NCBI RefSeq assembly: GCF_037392515.1
Contig: NC_090285.1
Coordinates: 7,446,501 to 7,510,500, forward strand
DNA length: 64,000 nt
Direction of reading: 5' to 3'
From: Haliotis asinina
Lineage: Eukaryota; Mollusca; Gastropoda; Lepetellida; Haliotidae
This document shows, piece by piece, positions 26,301 to 34,803 of this stretch. The translations under genes and the position numbers were made by a program. The notes under the pieces were generated by a model. The model saw only the letters and a list, made by a program, of their open reading frames with translations, had not been told where the DNA came from and made no database searches. Position 1 is the stretch's first letter, and each line of letters starts with the position of its first letter.

Positions 26301-26459
26301 TTTTGCCAGTTCGGAAAACTTGGTGACCACATGTGCCCATCTCTGGTCCGGGGCAAGGTCAAGGTTGATTGTGAACGCTTGAGGGGTACTGTCATGGATG
26401 GGCAGTGGCGTTCCAACACTGACAGCAACTACAGCGGCGGACAGCAACAGCACCAACAT
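16369..26459 (-). CDS. NAAA: NAAA/acid-ceramidase-like N-terminal nucleophile amidase, ten exons, 348 aa
   Basis: Joined exons (minus strand): 26459-26281, 25536-25442, 22915-22846, 22197-22071, 21697-21607, 19263-19184, 18318-18146, 17448-17386, 17140-17045, 16441-16369. They sum to 1047 nt with every codon phase matching and all introns GT-AG. The family consists of lysosomal cysteine amidases that hydrolyse N-acylethanolamines or ceramide after autocleavage exposes an N-terminal Cys. Visible residues: signal peptide 1-17; nucleophile C117 in 'FCTSIVCQD'; R133 and D136 in 'HARNLDY'; E186 in 'VDERDQG'; N279 in 'ETNYDHW'; 'YFIVGGTKSGEGVVIT' near 240. Human NAAA is 359 aa with the equivalent residues about 8-9 positions later. 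'NLDY', 'DERDQG' and 'NYDHW' are closer to NAAA than to acid ceramidase. The substrate is inferred. The start ATG is preceded by an in-frame TGA 21 nt upstream. The introns carry transposon relics. Confidence 0.93.
16616..16785 (+). mobile_element. tRNA-derived SINE (family T), full
   Basis: The tRNA-like head has A-box 'TAGCCTAGTGG' (16629-16639) and B-box 'GGGTTCGATTCC' (16671-16682). The body is 'GATATCGCTGGAGTATTGCT' and the tail 'CGGCGTAAAACCAAACTCAC'. Family T shares its 3' tail with family A. Not a functional tRNA gene: there is no clover-leaf 3' half. Confidence 0.8.
17045..17140 (-). CDS. NAAA: Amidase exon 9
   Basis: Encodes 'RDPAVNAMKALNRNNINVTS' then 'LYNVISIHPVLNN'. This matches the 'DDRR...KALN.T....S...L..VLS..PVYNN' region. 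It has an NVT sequon. Donor AA|GTCAGT. Confidence 0.9.
17272..17325. repeat. (AGT)n microsatellite
   Basis: Eighteen perfect AGT units, in amidase intron 8 (the intron between exons 17386-17448 and 17045-17140). Confidence 0.95.
17386..17448 (-). CDS. NAAA: Amidase exon 8: NYDHW active-site motif
   Basis: Encodes 'WFLVETNYDHWTTPPPSDNR'. N279 of 'NYDHW' corresponds to the family's active-site Asn (N287 in human NAAA, from memory). Acceptor 'tttcag', donor CG|GTAAGA. Confidence 0.92.
17659..17922. repeat. 132-bp tandem duplication containing a SINE 5' fragment
   Basis: Two near-identical units (17659-17790 and 17791-17922), each with 'TATGCTATTACATGGATATC' and the SINE family A head 'CTTCAGCAACCCATGCT'. 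They differ at only a few bases, so this is a recent duplication. In amidase intron 7. Confidence 0.85.
18146..18318 (-). CDS. NAAA: Amidase exon 7
   Basis: Encodes 'VLATSTTYADAVDVLSSTDT', then 'ADAYFIVGGTKSGEGVVITK' and ends 'DDLWYMNEAVPG'. The 'YFIVGG...EGVVIT' block is diagnostic of the NAAA/acid ceramidase beta-subunit. Acceptor 'ttgccaag', donor GG|GTGAGT. Confidence 0.92.
19184..19263 (-). CDS. NAAA: Amidase exon 6
   Basis: Encodes 'QGQWWMNLLVAILDQSAKPI' then 'GLLVRD', aligning with 'KGWWWEN.IA.L.....P.SWLIR' of NAAA. Acceptor 'tgtttacag', donor GAT|GTGAGT. Intron 5, just upstream, is filled with two Tc1-like relics. Confidence 0.9.
19640..20470 (+). pseudogene. Broken Tc1-like transposase
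   Basis: Runs antisense to the amidase gene, in its intron 5. 'LQWCWAHMVWPQGRWRHVWF' then 'IDETRF' matches the Tc1/mariner block 'RL.W...H..W....W..V.FSDESRF', which holds the first catalytic Asp. Downstream, in shifted frames, 'NVTAQRYVDVI'-like and 'VFQQDN' segments follow and then stop. Frameshifts and stops rule out a working enzyme. Terminal repeats were not found. Confidence 0.75.
20600..21310 (-). pseudogene. Second broken Tc1-like transposase, internally deleted
   Basis: Read on the minus strand: 'NDIPRPGRHRVTVRIATSDS' near 21100-21180 resembles the 'D.PR.GRPR.T' DNA-binding linker. 'DNARCHLTRV' near 20900 resembles 'DNARPH', the second catalytic Asp. 'NNVQVLP.PSRSPNLSPIEY' near 20840 resembles the terminal catalytic block. 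The core between linker and 'DNAR' is largely missing and stops interrupt it. It lies in amidase intron 5, on the same strand as the gene. Confidence 0.7.
21607..21697 (-). CDS. NAAA: Amidase exon 5: beta-subunit core
   Basis: Encodes 'TVYTGITFAGYVGLLTGQRP' then 'NAFTVTVDER'. The 'F.GYVGL.TGQ' block and the Glu of 'DER' (E186) are family hallmarks. Acceptor 'gcgtttcag'; donor G|GTAGGA is the weakest donor of the gene. Confidence 0.92.
22071..22197 (-). CDS. NAAA: Amidase exon 4: catalytic Cys exon
   Basis: Carries nucleophile C117 ('FCTSIVCQD') and the oxyanion/active-site pair R133 and D136 ('ARNLDY'). In the family, autoproteolysis occurs immediately before this Cys, giving alpha and beta subunits. 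Acceptor 'ctgcttcag', donor CAG|GTGAGG (phase 0 out). Confidence 0.93.
22846..22915 (-). CDS. NAAA: Amidase exon 3: segment just before the cleavage site
   Basis: Encodes 'ISTALNSSLGDVVLTNLAYD', matching the family segment 'NLSL.D.LLVNLAYE' that precedes the catalytic Cys. Contains an N-glycosylation sequon (NSS). Acceptor 'atttcag', donor GC|GTACGT. Confidence 0.9.
23260..23355 (+). pseudogene. THAP zinc-finger N-terminus fragment
   Basis: A 31-residue frame, 'MPNCCVAVNCSLGSGDGVTM' then 'LRFPPDP', resembles the start of THAP domains ('MP..C.V.NC.......S..RFP'). THAP domains occur in P-element-like and Harbinger-associated transposases. It ends at TAA after 31 codons. It lies in amidase intron 2, antisense. 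Short, so tentative. Confidence 0.4.
24955..25285 (+). repeat. Dispersed non-coding repeat (family D), copy 1
   Basis: Shares with 48995-49275, in direct orientation, the strings 'GAAATGAGTAGTTTTAATGA', 'CGGGGTTTCATTTATA' and 'TTGAAATTTCGTT'. Identity of the element is unknown. In amidase intron 2. Confidence 0.7.
25442..25536 (-). CDS. NAAA: Amidase exon 2: alpha-subunit
   Basis: Flanked by 'tttgttacag' and G|GTGAGA. Encodes 'SLVPEDAIPLVEEIGSELDN' then 'YLPKEYADEMRG', aligning with the 'F.GEIRG' segment of NAAA and acid ceramidase. Phase 2 in, phase 1 out. Confidence 0.9.
25725..25832 (-). mobile_element. tRNA-derived SINE head, minus strand
   Basis: Reversed 'GGGTATCGAACCCTCTTCTT' and 'CTAACCTCTAGGCTACACCA' give the B- and A-box pair. 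In amidase intron 1. Confidence 0.6.
26281..26459 (-). CDS. NAAA: Amidase exon 1: signal peptide and alpha-subunit start
   Basis: Encodes residues 1-59 plus two bases. The start is 'MLVLLLSAAVVAVSVGTPLP', a hydrophobic signal peptide probably cut near residue 16-17. It is followed by 'FTINLDLAPDQRWAHVV', which resembles the NAAA propeptide/alpha-subunit opening. The donor is GC|GTAAGT. Intron 1 is phase 2. Confidence 0.9.
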
Positions 26460-27719
26460 CCTGATGGCGAGGAGAGTGTGTCAGTAGTGACACGCAAACT
26501 GTGGTCCAGATTGTCACACGCTCTCTTTCTATCTCCGTGTATTTCTATTCCTGACCAACAGCTGATAAATTGCCCTATCACCACACTGGCTATCAGTATC
26601 TGATTCTCACCCCAGACAAGTACGTTTTGACCAGTATAAGAAAGGTTATGTGTGCGCCGCTTTTGTTATCGCCGTCATGAGCGGTTAATTAAGGAGAGTA
26701 GACCAATAATTCTGTTTTGAAGATTCTCAGGGAGTATGGAGTTAAGAACCTGTAAAATACAAGTAGGGATAGTCTACTCAAACATTGCTTAACATGAATG
26801 GTTTCTTAAACGTTACTTAGTACACATATAAATTCACCCTAGTTCACCCTAGGGCTAAAGTCTGCTCCTGTGTGATAAATGGACTGAATTATGACCTGTA
26901 ACGGAATAAGTGTCAAATCATTATCAATTATCATTATAAAGAATTGGTCAAATATATTTGAGTCCTTGTTCTATTTCCTTTCTTCTGGATGTGTTTATAG
27001 TAACACGAGTCCATTTTCAGGAGAGGGGTAATCACGTCTTTAATGAGTGCACTAAGCTGTGACATTGTTGTTTTAAAGTGTCTTGCTAATGGGATGTCTT
27101 GCTAATGGGAGGACGCCCGCCGATCAGAGTCCGACTCCAAATCGGACACCTGTTCATGCAGCAGAATGAGGACACTGTCATAAAAACGTCTTATCCATAT
27201 CTATATGATGATAAAATATATGATGTGTTCCACCTACCACTTGTAGTTTGTATAGCAACATTCTAACACAGTGTGCCCTCCTTTGTAAAGGGGCACTAAT
27301 TGTCACTTCACTTCACTTTAATCTAATTCAAGTAGTCAACGTAAGTGAAAGGGAAACCCATTAGATACTGCGTACAGAATTTAAAACAATGAAACATCTC
27401 TTTTCCCAGAGTCTGCTGTGCTAGAGCCTCGACACTGTCCCCGGCAAACACTACCGAATGGCGGCCTTCAATGCTGGGCAACCTGCCATATAGTCACTGT
27501 AGAAAAATCTTAGAATGTGTTGTTAAAATATTTCATAGCATTTCCACCGATACAATGGCAAAGTATATGTCACCAGAACAATGCAAATAATTACTTTTAG
27601 TGTACGAAAACGTTATTTAAGCAGTTTTAAGTGACGAAAATCGTCTTTAAATGGGCAAAATATAATAGCACCCCATTTTCAACATCGACGCGTTGATATT
27701 TCGCGTCAACTTGCTAATG
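26460..27719. other. Upstream region of the amidase gene
   Basis: No gene recognised. Any promoter of the amidase gene should lie here; no clear TATA box or CpG-rich core was seen close to 26459. Confidence 0.45.
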
Positions 27720-28983
27720 GCACATGTCATACTATCCATGTTACGTACATGGATGATCACGTAGTTGATCACGTGATTGTCTGGTCCACACGCTATTGAT
27801 AACATATCGTTGACATATAGCTGGATTATTGCTGGGAGTTACGTTAAACAACAAACAAATAGAACAGACCCAGACTTCTCGTAAAAGACAAACTTGTACC
27901 TTGTGTCATGGTCAAGGTGTACAAGAGATACACAGTAAACAATAAACAATAAAATTACAGTGTTTTCTTACAGGCGTACTAAATTAATGTCCCCAACATC
28001 ATTAAAGCGTTGTTTATAACACACCGATAATTCCTTAGTCCATAACCCCTCCCTTCAACCTAAATCCATTAAATTGCATTAGCATTAAGAAGTCAAGTTA
28101 GAACATTGTTTTATGAAAAATGACAACAATTCAAACATAAAACAATACATCTGGATGTAACTTAAACGAACATTATGACCTGGTTTGAACGTCGATGCAA
28201 ATGGTGGGGTTTTTTTTTAGAAAAAAGGACAGCATAATGTTTCATGTTTCCCCGACGGAGACACAAAATCTATAAGCGGCCACTGAGATGAACCATTGGG
28301 AATGTGAAGCTTAGTAGAGTTCTTGTGTGATGTTTTAACTTCGTCAAACAGTGCGATTCTCACATTCTTCCTAATGCTGTTATGACCTGGCCTGTATGAC
28401 TACTTTACCACTACAATTATTACATGAAGGAGAAACGTCTTCTACAATCCTTGCACATTTAACCATCAAGGCCAGGTTGGAGTCTCACTGGAGTAGCTTC
28501 ATCCTTCACGAAGGGTAACTGTGAAACATGCACCAACCTTTAAACGGAACGAATAAAGATGACGTCCATTTGATCACCATCCCACGCTTATTGTCCGGTT
28601 ATAGTTGCATGAAATTCCAGGTCCTTGGAAATTTATCGATATTAGCCTCTGATATTTATAGATCTGAGATGATTATACAGTAATACATATTTCCCACTAA
28701 GACAGCTAGATTGTAACCTTGACAATATCGTCCTTGTTATATGTATGTCGTTCAAGCTTCCGTAAAAACAGATTATCTTGTTCCAGACGCCCAAGAATCA
28801 ATAGTCTGAACTGCAGCCATAAAATCCGTATATATCTTCAGAAATGTATTTTAGTACTCGCCACTTAAAGCAGGAATCTCAGGAGGGCTTCGTGCTGAAC
28901 AATAAACGATGACTAAAGCCAGTTAAAGCAGGTGAGGTGCAGATATGATCTGGTCCATTTCATCGAGGGTGAACAATAGTTGA
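27720..28983. repeat. Right arm of an approximately 1.2-kb inverted duplication
   Basis: Reverse complement of 14033-15265. Its inner end (27720-27860) carries a copy of the same SINE found at the inner end of the left arm. The two arms enclose 12.4 kb containing the entire amidase gene. Confidence 0.85.
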
Positions 28984-29248
28984 GATTCAAATAAACAAAC
29001 GTCAGAAGCCATGCCATTATTTGTTCACCTGATACGTGACGGATCTTGTTTATGTTGTTGATGTTGTTGCTAATATTGTTGTTGGTGGTGTTGTTCTTGT
29101 TGATGATCTTCTCTTTGTCGTCATTTGGTCACAACGATGAATTTTACTTAATGTGACTTCATTGATATTTTCGGGATTCCAAACCTCTAAAGTCATATGT
29201 TAAATTGCTTAGAACAGATACTCAGAGCTAAGTCAAAATACCTTCTGT

Positions 29249-29370
29249 AGCTGTTAGCGAGTGACGTCATCAGGAAAATATATGATGAAGGCATACGATG
29301 ATAGACGATAGCTGTTAGTGAGTGACGTCATGAGGAGAAAAGATGGAGGGGGCATACAGTGATTGGCAAT
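29249..29370. repeat. 61-bp tandem duplication with paired TGACGTCA sites
   Basis: Two units starting 'AGCTGTTAG' at 29249 and 29310, each with a full CRE-type TGACGTCA (29262-29269, 29323-29330). Regulatory use is speculative. Confidence 0.65.
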
Positions 29371-29454
29371 ATCTGTTGGGAGTAAAAATAGCTGTATTAA
29401 TGCACCACTGAGTGTCCCAACTACCGTTAAATGAATTGACTCCATGTTCCGACT

Positions 29455-29960
29455 CCATGTTCATTTAACCATCCTTCATCCTTTCGCGTCTGGTAACTTT
29501 GACAGTTGATCCAACCTCTGAACGAAACGAATAAAGATGGCGTCCAATTGTACCACGGTCCCACGCGTATAGTCAAACTGTCGCTACAATTGGTTAATAT
29601 TCGTCTCTAATATTAATACTTCCAGATGTAACTTCATATTTACTCCCGAACTTATTGTCGGTTACACTTACAAATCTTCAAACGGTCTCCCTGACGTGGA
29701 CCAAATCAACATTGTTCATATCTGATCTTGACAAACAACACTCGGTCGACCTGGGTTGCAGCTCGAACAACATCGTTGTTTGTCAGGATATCAACCTACG
29801 TTGATGAGACTCATGAACCAAACAGTCAATACATAATCGATAGTGAGAACTGCGCCCACAAAATCTGTAAATAACTTCAGGAATGTTTTTATTACGACTA
29901 ATAGACATCCAAACCTCCAGAAAGAGTGTCGCCGTCAAGATGAACGATGTGGCTAATGGA
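29455..29960. repeat. Divergent third copy of the arm sequence
   Basis: Direct-orientation, strongly diverged partial copy of about 28490-28950: 'CGAATAAAGATGGCGTCC' and 'TCCCACGCG' are shared with 'CGAATAAAGATGACGTCC' and 'TCCCACGC' of the right arm, and the 'CTTCAGGAATGTTTTTATTA' region matches its outer end. It shows that at least part of the arm belongs to a dispersed family. Confidence 0.6.
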
Positions 29961-30693
29961 TCGGGTCGCCAACAGGACCGCGTGAGTTAGCTCCCCTGCC
30001 ACATTTGTTGCGTGGAAGTGTTCCTATATATTTGTACTAAGTGATCAATTCATGTCTTTTCCACCGCGGTGGAATCGAGATTACCGATTACTCGGATAAT
30101 ATTTAACTCATACGCCAACCAGTATTTGGATTTACGAAGCTATCCACTAATCAACGGTTGTGCGGCACTGCCAACCACAAAACTGTGATAATGTATGCTG
30201 AAAAATGTTTTTATTGTGTGCTGAGAAGCTGTTTGATTGAAAACATGTTACATATGTACATGTTATGTTAGGTGAATGTTATTCAGTCTTTTTCGCAGAT
30301 CAAAACTGAAATTAAGGATATATTTCAGTCCATGACTATCCAAAATTACCCAAATACTTGGCAGATCCAAAGGTACAGTTTATCTGTCAGCGACTGGTGT
30401 TGCAACAAATGCATTAACCACTAGGTTATCCCTTTGTCCTTATCTCTGTAGAGGGGACATGTGTACAATGGACTGGGATGCCCTGTCATGTTCCCAGTGC
30501 AGTATCTATGGTATGTTCTAGGGTGCAGTGACTTTGCTAGAGACCCAGTTCATCATTGGACAGGTCTTTAGGCGGAATAACGGGCACTACCAATCAGTGC
30601 TGTAACGACGCATCGGACTATTGATGGGTTTCAATTGCTGAGTCTCTGATAGCGATTTATCGATGGCAGAAACCAAAAAACTATGGAAGCATT

Positions 30694-30750
30694 GATAGTA
30701 CCAGAGACCATATAATAGATAATATAATATTATATGGTCTCTGATAGTAC
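30694..30750. mobile_element. Tiny hAT-like foldback element with target-site duplication
   Basis: Perfect 15-bp arms 'CAGAGACCATATAAT' (30702-30716) and 'ATTATATGGTCTCTG' (30729-30743) enclose a 12-nt AT-only-plus-G loop. 'GATAGTAC' flanks the left side and recurs, overlapping by one G, on the right, giving a 7-8-bp target-site duplication. CAGAG ends and an 8-bp duplication are hAT-like. Confidence 0.6.
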
Positions 30751-31976
30751 GCATATGTGCTATAGTTTAGTAATCGACTTCCGTTGATAAATGCGCTGCG
30801 CAAGATACATGAAATACCAGATTCGTTCACTCTGTTTAGAGTTATCCCCCTCCTATCTCCTAAACAAACATGGCGGCAAACACGGCATGCGATTCACTCC
30901 CATAAGACAGACCTCCTAAAACACAGATAAAAATAGTATACTAATTAATTGGGCCAGGATCTCCCCATCTGGGGAAATAACCTTTACTCACTATTAGTGA
31001 AAACAATAAAGCAAAGCAGGGTGCAATCATGTCGTTAATTTTCTAATTTCTGCAGTTGTTGTGTCCTAAGACAGTTATTATTTACACAATCTACAATGTT
31101 CATAACTATACTCGCTAATTAGTTTCCGATATAAGCATCCCACTTCTGGTCACAATCATCAGGTGATACAGGATTTAATAAATCTTTAGAATATGTATGC
31201 CATGTTTCTGGTGAAATATTATTCTTATTGGATCACTTGCTTCATTGCCAGAACTCGTTACATGGGTGATACCATTTTTCTAAATCAAGGGTACAGCCTA
31301 CATATCAAGGAGTGTTGTCTTAACGCATCTGCGTTTGGAAGGATACCCGTCATGTGACTCTGAAAGACGAGTTTGAAATTGTGAAGAACAACATGTTTAT
31401 GTTTTAACTGTTTACTAGATCTGGATTTTAAATTTCTTGTAAGCTATTAAAAGAGATTGAAAGTATTTCAACTTGTTTTCATTTCATATAAACTATATGT
31501 TAATTTGGGAAATGACTTCAAATGAGACAATTCAAGGTGAAATTAGAGTAATTATAGTTACTATTGTTATCGGAATAGTTGTTTTCTCCTCAATAGTCAC
31601 CCGTAGTACCAAGGGCAATATTATGTTATGAAAGCCACACTAAGACAGACATCCCGGGTATTAATCTACACAACCGAAGATTTTTTAGATGTATATTGTC
31701 ATTACACGTCCACTAATAATTCATCATTTCCTATATTTGTCGGGAGGATACAAAGGACATATCCTTGTGTGTGTGCCATATTGCGTTAACCTCCAACTAA
31801 ACTTAAGGTGTATGCTCAAAGCGTTTACCATATTACCTGGGTCAGCGGATCAGTATGCACGTCAATCCAAGCTGCCTGTAAGGTTAACAGTGATGCTGCC
31901 TTGTGACATACCAGGTACTCATTCACAGCTTGCAGAACACAGACATTATGGAACAAAACATACTTGCTGTAGGCGA

Positions 31977-31979
31977 GAC

Positions 31980-32044
<65 letters not shown>

Positions 32045-32176
32045 CCACACACACAACCACACACACACACACACACATACACACATACATACATACATAC
32101 ATACATACATACATACATACATACATACATACATACATACATACATACATACATACATACATACATACATACATAC
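31977..32176. repeat. Compound (CA)n-(ACAT)n microsatellite
   Basis: About 105 bp of CA, then about 93 bp of perfect ACAT tetranucleotides, together 200 bp. Confidence 0.97.
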
Positions 32177-32957
32177 GTAGAATTACGTACACATAATATC
32201 AGATCCTTATACTCATAGACGTTATTGCGATATAACTAAGAATAGTTAAAAACACATGTATGGTGCCGTGTTCTTCGTTGTGAGGCAGGTATAAGGTATT
32301 CAAAGCTCACAGGAGTCAAGCAGATTCACGTGGTCACCCATCCAAGGACTCTCAAGATCAACTTCAGCATGTGACTTGGAACCTGTGCTCTTGGATACAA
32401 ATACCAGTCTGCAGAAACATAGCCACACAATCAAGACAGGAGTATGTGTCCATAGAGCACATACATGTGTCAGCAGGCATGGCTGGCTGTGTATGGTGTG
32501 GCTCCTAATGGCTACTAGTAGCCACAATGGATGACCAATGTAGTGTTTGGTCACCAGTAGCACTAGTTACAGATCATTGTATACAAGGCTGTTGAAACAG
32601 CTACCCATCCTACATAGGTGTTCGGCGTAGCGTGTAACTTGAGACATGAACAGGATACGCTGTTATCACAAACAATTTTTTGTTTACCCTTTGTCCTTGT
32701 TGAACAGGCGATGGAGTTTTTATGAAGACGTGTATTATGTTGTTCCCTGCACTCTTTGAACGAGGATTTGGAAAGATAGATCTGAAACTTCCTTTGGATT
32801 TTGGGATTTTGTTTACCAATTAAAAACTAGTCACGTTTTCAACCGTCGATTCCACATTTTAGTACCTAGCTGAGACGTGGATGGTAATTCGCTGTTAAGA
32901 ATTGTTCCTTGGGTTGACGGGAACCTGTGACTGAGGGTTCGAAGCCCGGTTCACCCC

Positions 32958-33080
32958 ACAGTGAGATAACCTAGTGGTTAAAGCTTTCGCTCATCACCCC
33001 GATTAACCGTGCTCGATTCCCCCGAGTACATTCCTGTTGTCCCCGTCGTGATTTTGATCACCATCATTTCAGTAAAACAA
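32958..33080 (+). mobile_element. tRNA-derived SINE (family T), degraded
   Basis: 'ATAACCTAGTGGTTAAAGCT' keeps the A-box; the B-box region 'GTGCTCGATTCCCCCGAG' is altered. Confidence 0.55.
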
Positions 33081-33528
33081 ACAACAACATGAGTACAGGT
33101 GTTCATCTACCATGGAATAAGGTCGGACTCTGGAACCGCAAAGGGACGCAACCCTTAAAAAGGATACTTCCGGGATGCTTGCACTTTTAAAATCGAAAAA
33201 TTTTAAAGGAATTCATACGTGGGACATTTCACACTTTAGAGATATAAATGTTTATGGGTTTCATGTACAGCTGATTGTGACATACTCTATGCTTATGAAA
33301 GGCTGCTTCGTGAGATAAACGTCGTTGTTATGCCTGAATACTTCGACATAATGACCCCGGGTATTGTTACAGGGTAGTATTCAGGACACGGCAAAGGGAT
33401 GACTCACTCTACTTACGTTTACATTTTAAAAAATGCATCACGTTGTTCATGGAGAGTATCAAGTATAAACACCGACCTTTGTCAAGTACATGTAGATCCA
33501 GCGTTGTATGCCCTTGTTTTAATCATCC

Positions 33529-33683
33529 GCGTGCGCGCGCGTGTGTATGTGTGTGTGTGCGTGTGTGTGTGTGTCTGTGTGTGTCTCTCTCTCTATTTCT
33601 CTCTCTGTGCGTATGTGCGTGTGTGTATATGTGCGTGCGTGCGTGCGTGTGTGCGTGTGTGTGTGTGTGTGTGTGCGTGTGTG
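33529..33683. repeat. (GT)n-rich tract
   Basis: GT/GTGC repeats with a CT-rich interruption. It sits immediately 3' of the Tc1-like relic at 33720-34587. Confidence 0.9.
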
Positions 33684-33719
33684 ATTTCCCATTCCCGAGT
33701 GACAGCTTGGTATCGACGG

Positions 33720-34587
33720 TTTACGCTGTCAGTAAGAACTCGGATACTCGCCATTGAAAGGTTTTTCAATTCTTCGACCAGGGCATTTCCGAGTTCTTTT
33801 TGAGTACCGGGATGTGCCTGTAGTCTGGAAATGGCAATCTGCAGGATATTCTACACGTGCTCCACAGGGGTTAGGTCCGGCGAGCGAGCCATTCAATACG
33901 AACAATTGTTTCGTGTTCCACAGAAAGTGTGTTATCATCCTTGCACGATGGGTACAGGTTATCGTCCATCAAGATGAACTGTGGACCAACGAAACCACCG
34001 TAGGTTCTCAGGTACACATAGAGGATTCCATCCCTGTACCAAAGGCCCGTCATCGTGCACCTCCCAATGACATGCAGATCTGTTTTTTAGTTTCTGCTGA
34101 TTCCTCCCAGGGCTATGGTAGATCCTCCCCCATAACGGCCGTGTTTGCCAATGTTACCATCGATAAACGTTTCCCGTTCACCTCTCCTTACCCGCTCCCT
34201 TCCGTCAGTTAAGTCCTCAGTAAAGAGAACTGGGACCCGGTCGTCATATGTCCAAGTTATATGATTGTGAACCAAGTCAAACGTTCCCGGGTCCGCCTGT
34301 GATGTACGGTCAGTGGGAGACCAACACATGAACTCCTTGAGTTCAGGCCAGCAGCATGAAGACGATTCCGTATTATCTGGGTGGATACGCTAACGCCGGA
34401 AGACATTGTTTCGGACGGCTGTCCAGAAAGGGTGACGTCGTGCCTGAACGGTGATTTAGATGTCGTGTCGTTTAGATGTCATCATCTCCACCGTTGTGCT
34501 GCAGTACCAACACTTCGATGCCGGTACCATGCTCTGTTCAGAATGCTTTGGTTGACGTTCGTGATATTCGCACGTTGTGAGAAACCT
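33720..34587 (-). pseudogene. Third broken Tc1-like transposase
   Basis: On the minus strand: a helix-turn-helix piece 'VSTQIIRNRLHAAGLNSR', then 'TYDDRVPVLFTEDLTDGRER' (first Asp region), 'GRYGGGSTIALGGIS', 'YRDGILYVYLRTYGGFVGPQ', and 'FILMDDNLYPS' (second Asp region). 'IVRIEWLARRT' corresponds to the usual '.V..DWPARSPDLNPIEH' block but is truncated by a stop. Several frame changes are needed, so it is dead. It abuts a palindromic MITE at 34588. Confidence 0.78.
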
Positions 34588-34803
34588 GGGCCTAGATTTT
34601 CGAAGCTCACTTAGCGCTAAGATCGTCATGAGTTAATGTTAGTGTATGGCACTCACGTCTATCTTAGCTCTAAGATCGTCATGAGTTAATATTAATGTAT
34701 GGCACTCACGTCTATCTTAGCTCTAAGATCGTCATGAATTAATGTTAGTGTATGGCACTCACGTCTATCTTAGCGCTAAGACAGCTTCGAAAATCTAGGC
34801 TCC
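34588..34803. mobile_element. Palindromic MITE copy 1, with internally triplicated core
   Basis: Ends 'GGGCCTAGATTTTCGAAGCT' and its near-complement 'AGCTTCGAAAATCTAGGC'. The core 'CTTAGCGCTAAGATCGTCATGAG...CTCACGTCTATCTTAG' is repeated three times at about 60-bp spacing, unlike the single core in the copies at 43166 and 62457. Confidence 0.8.

Noticed and set aside
31689..32196. Long Thr-His, Tyr-Val-Cys and similar open frames
   Set aside because: They are translations of the CA/ACAT microsatellite.
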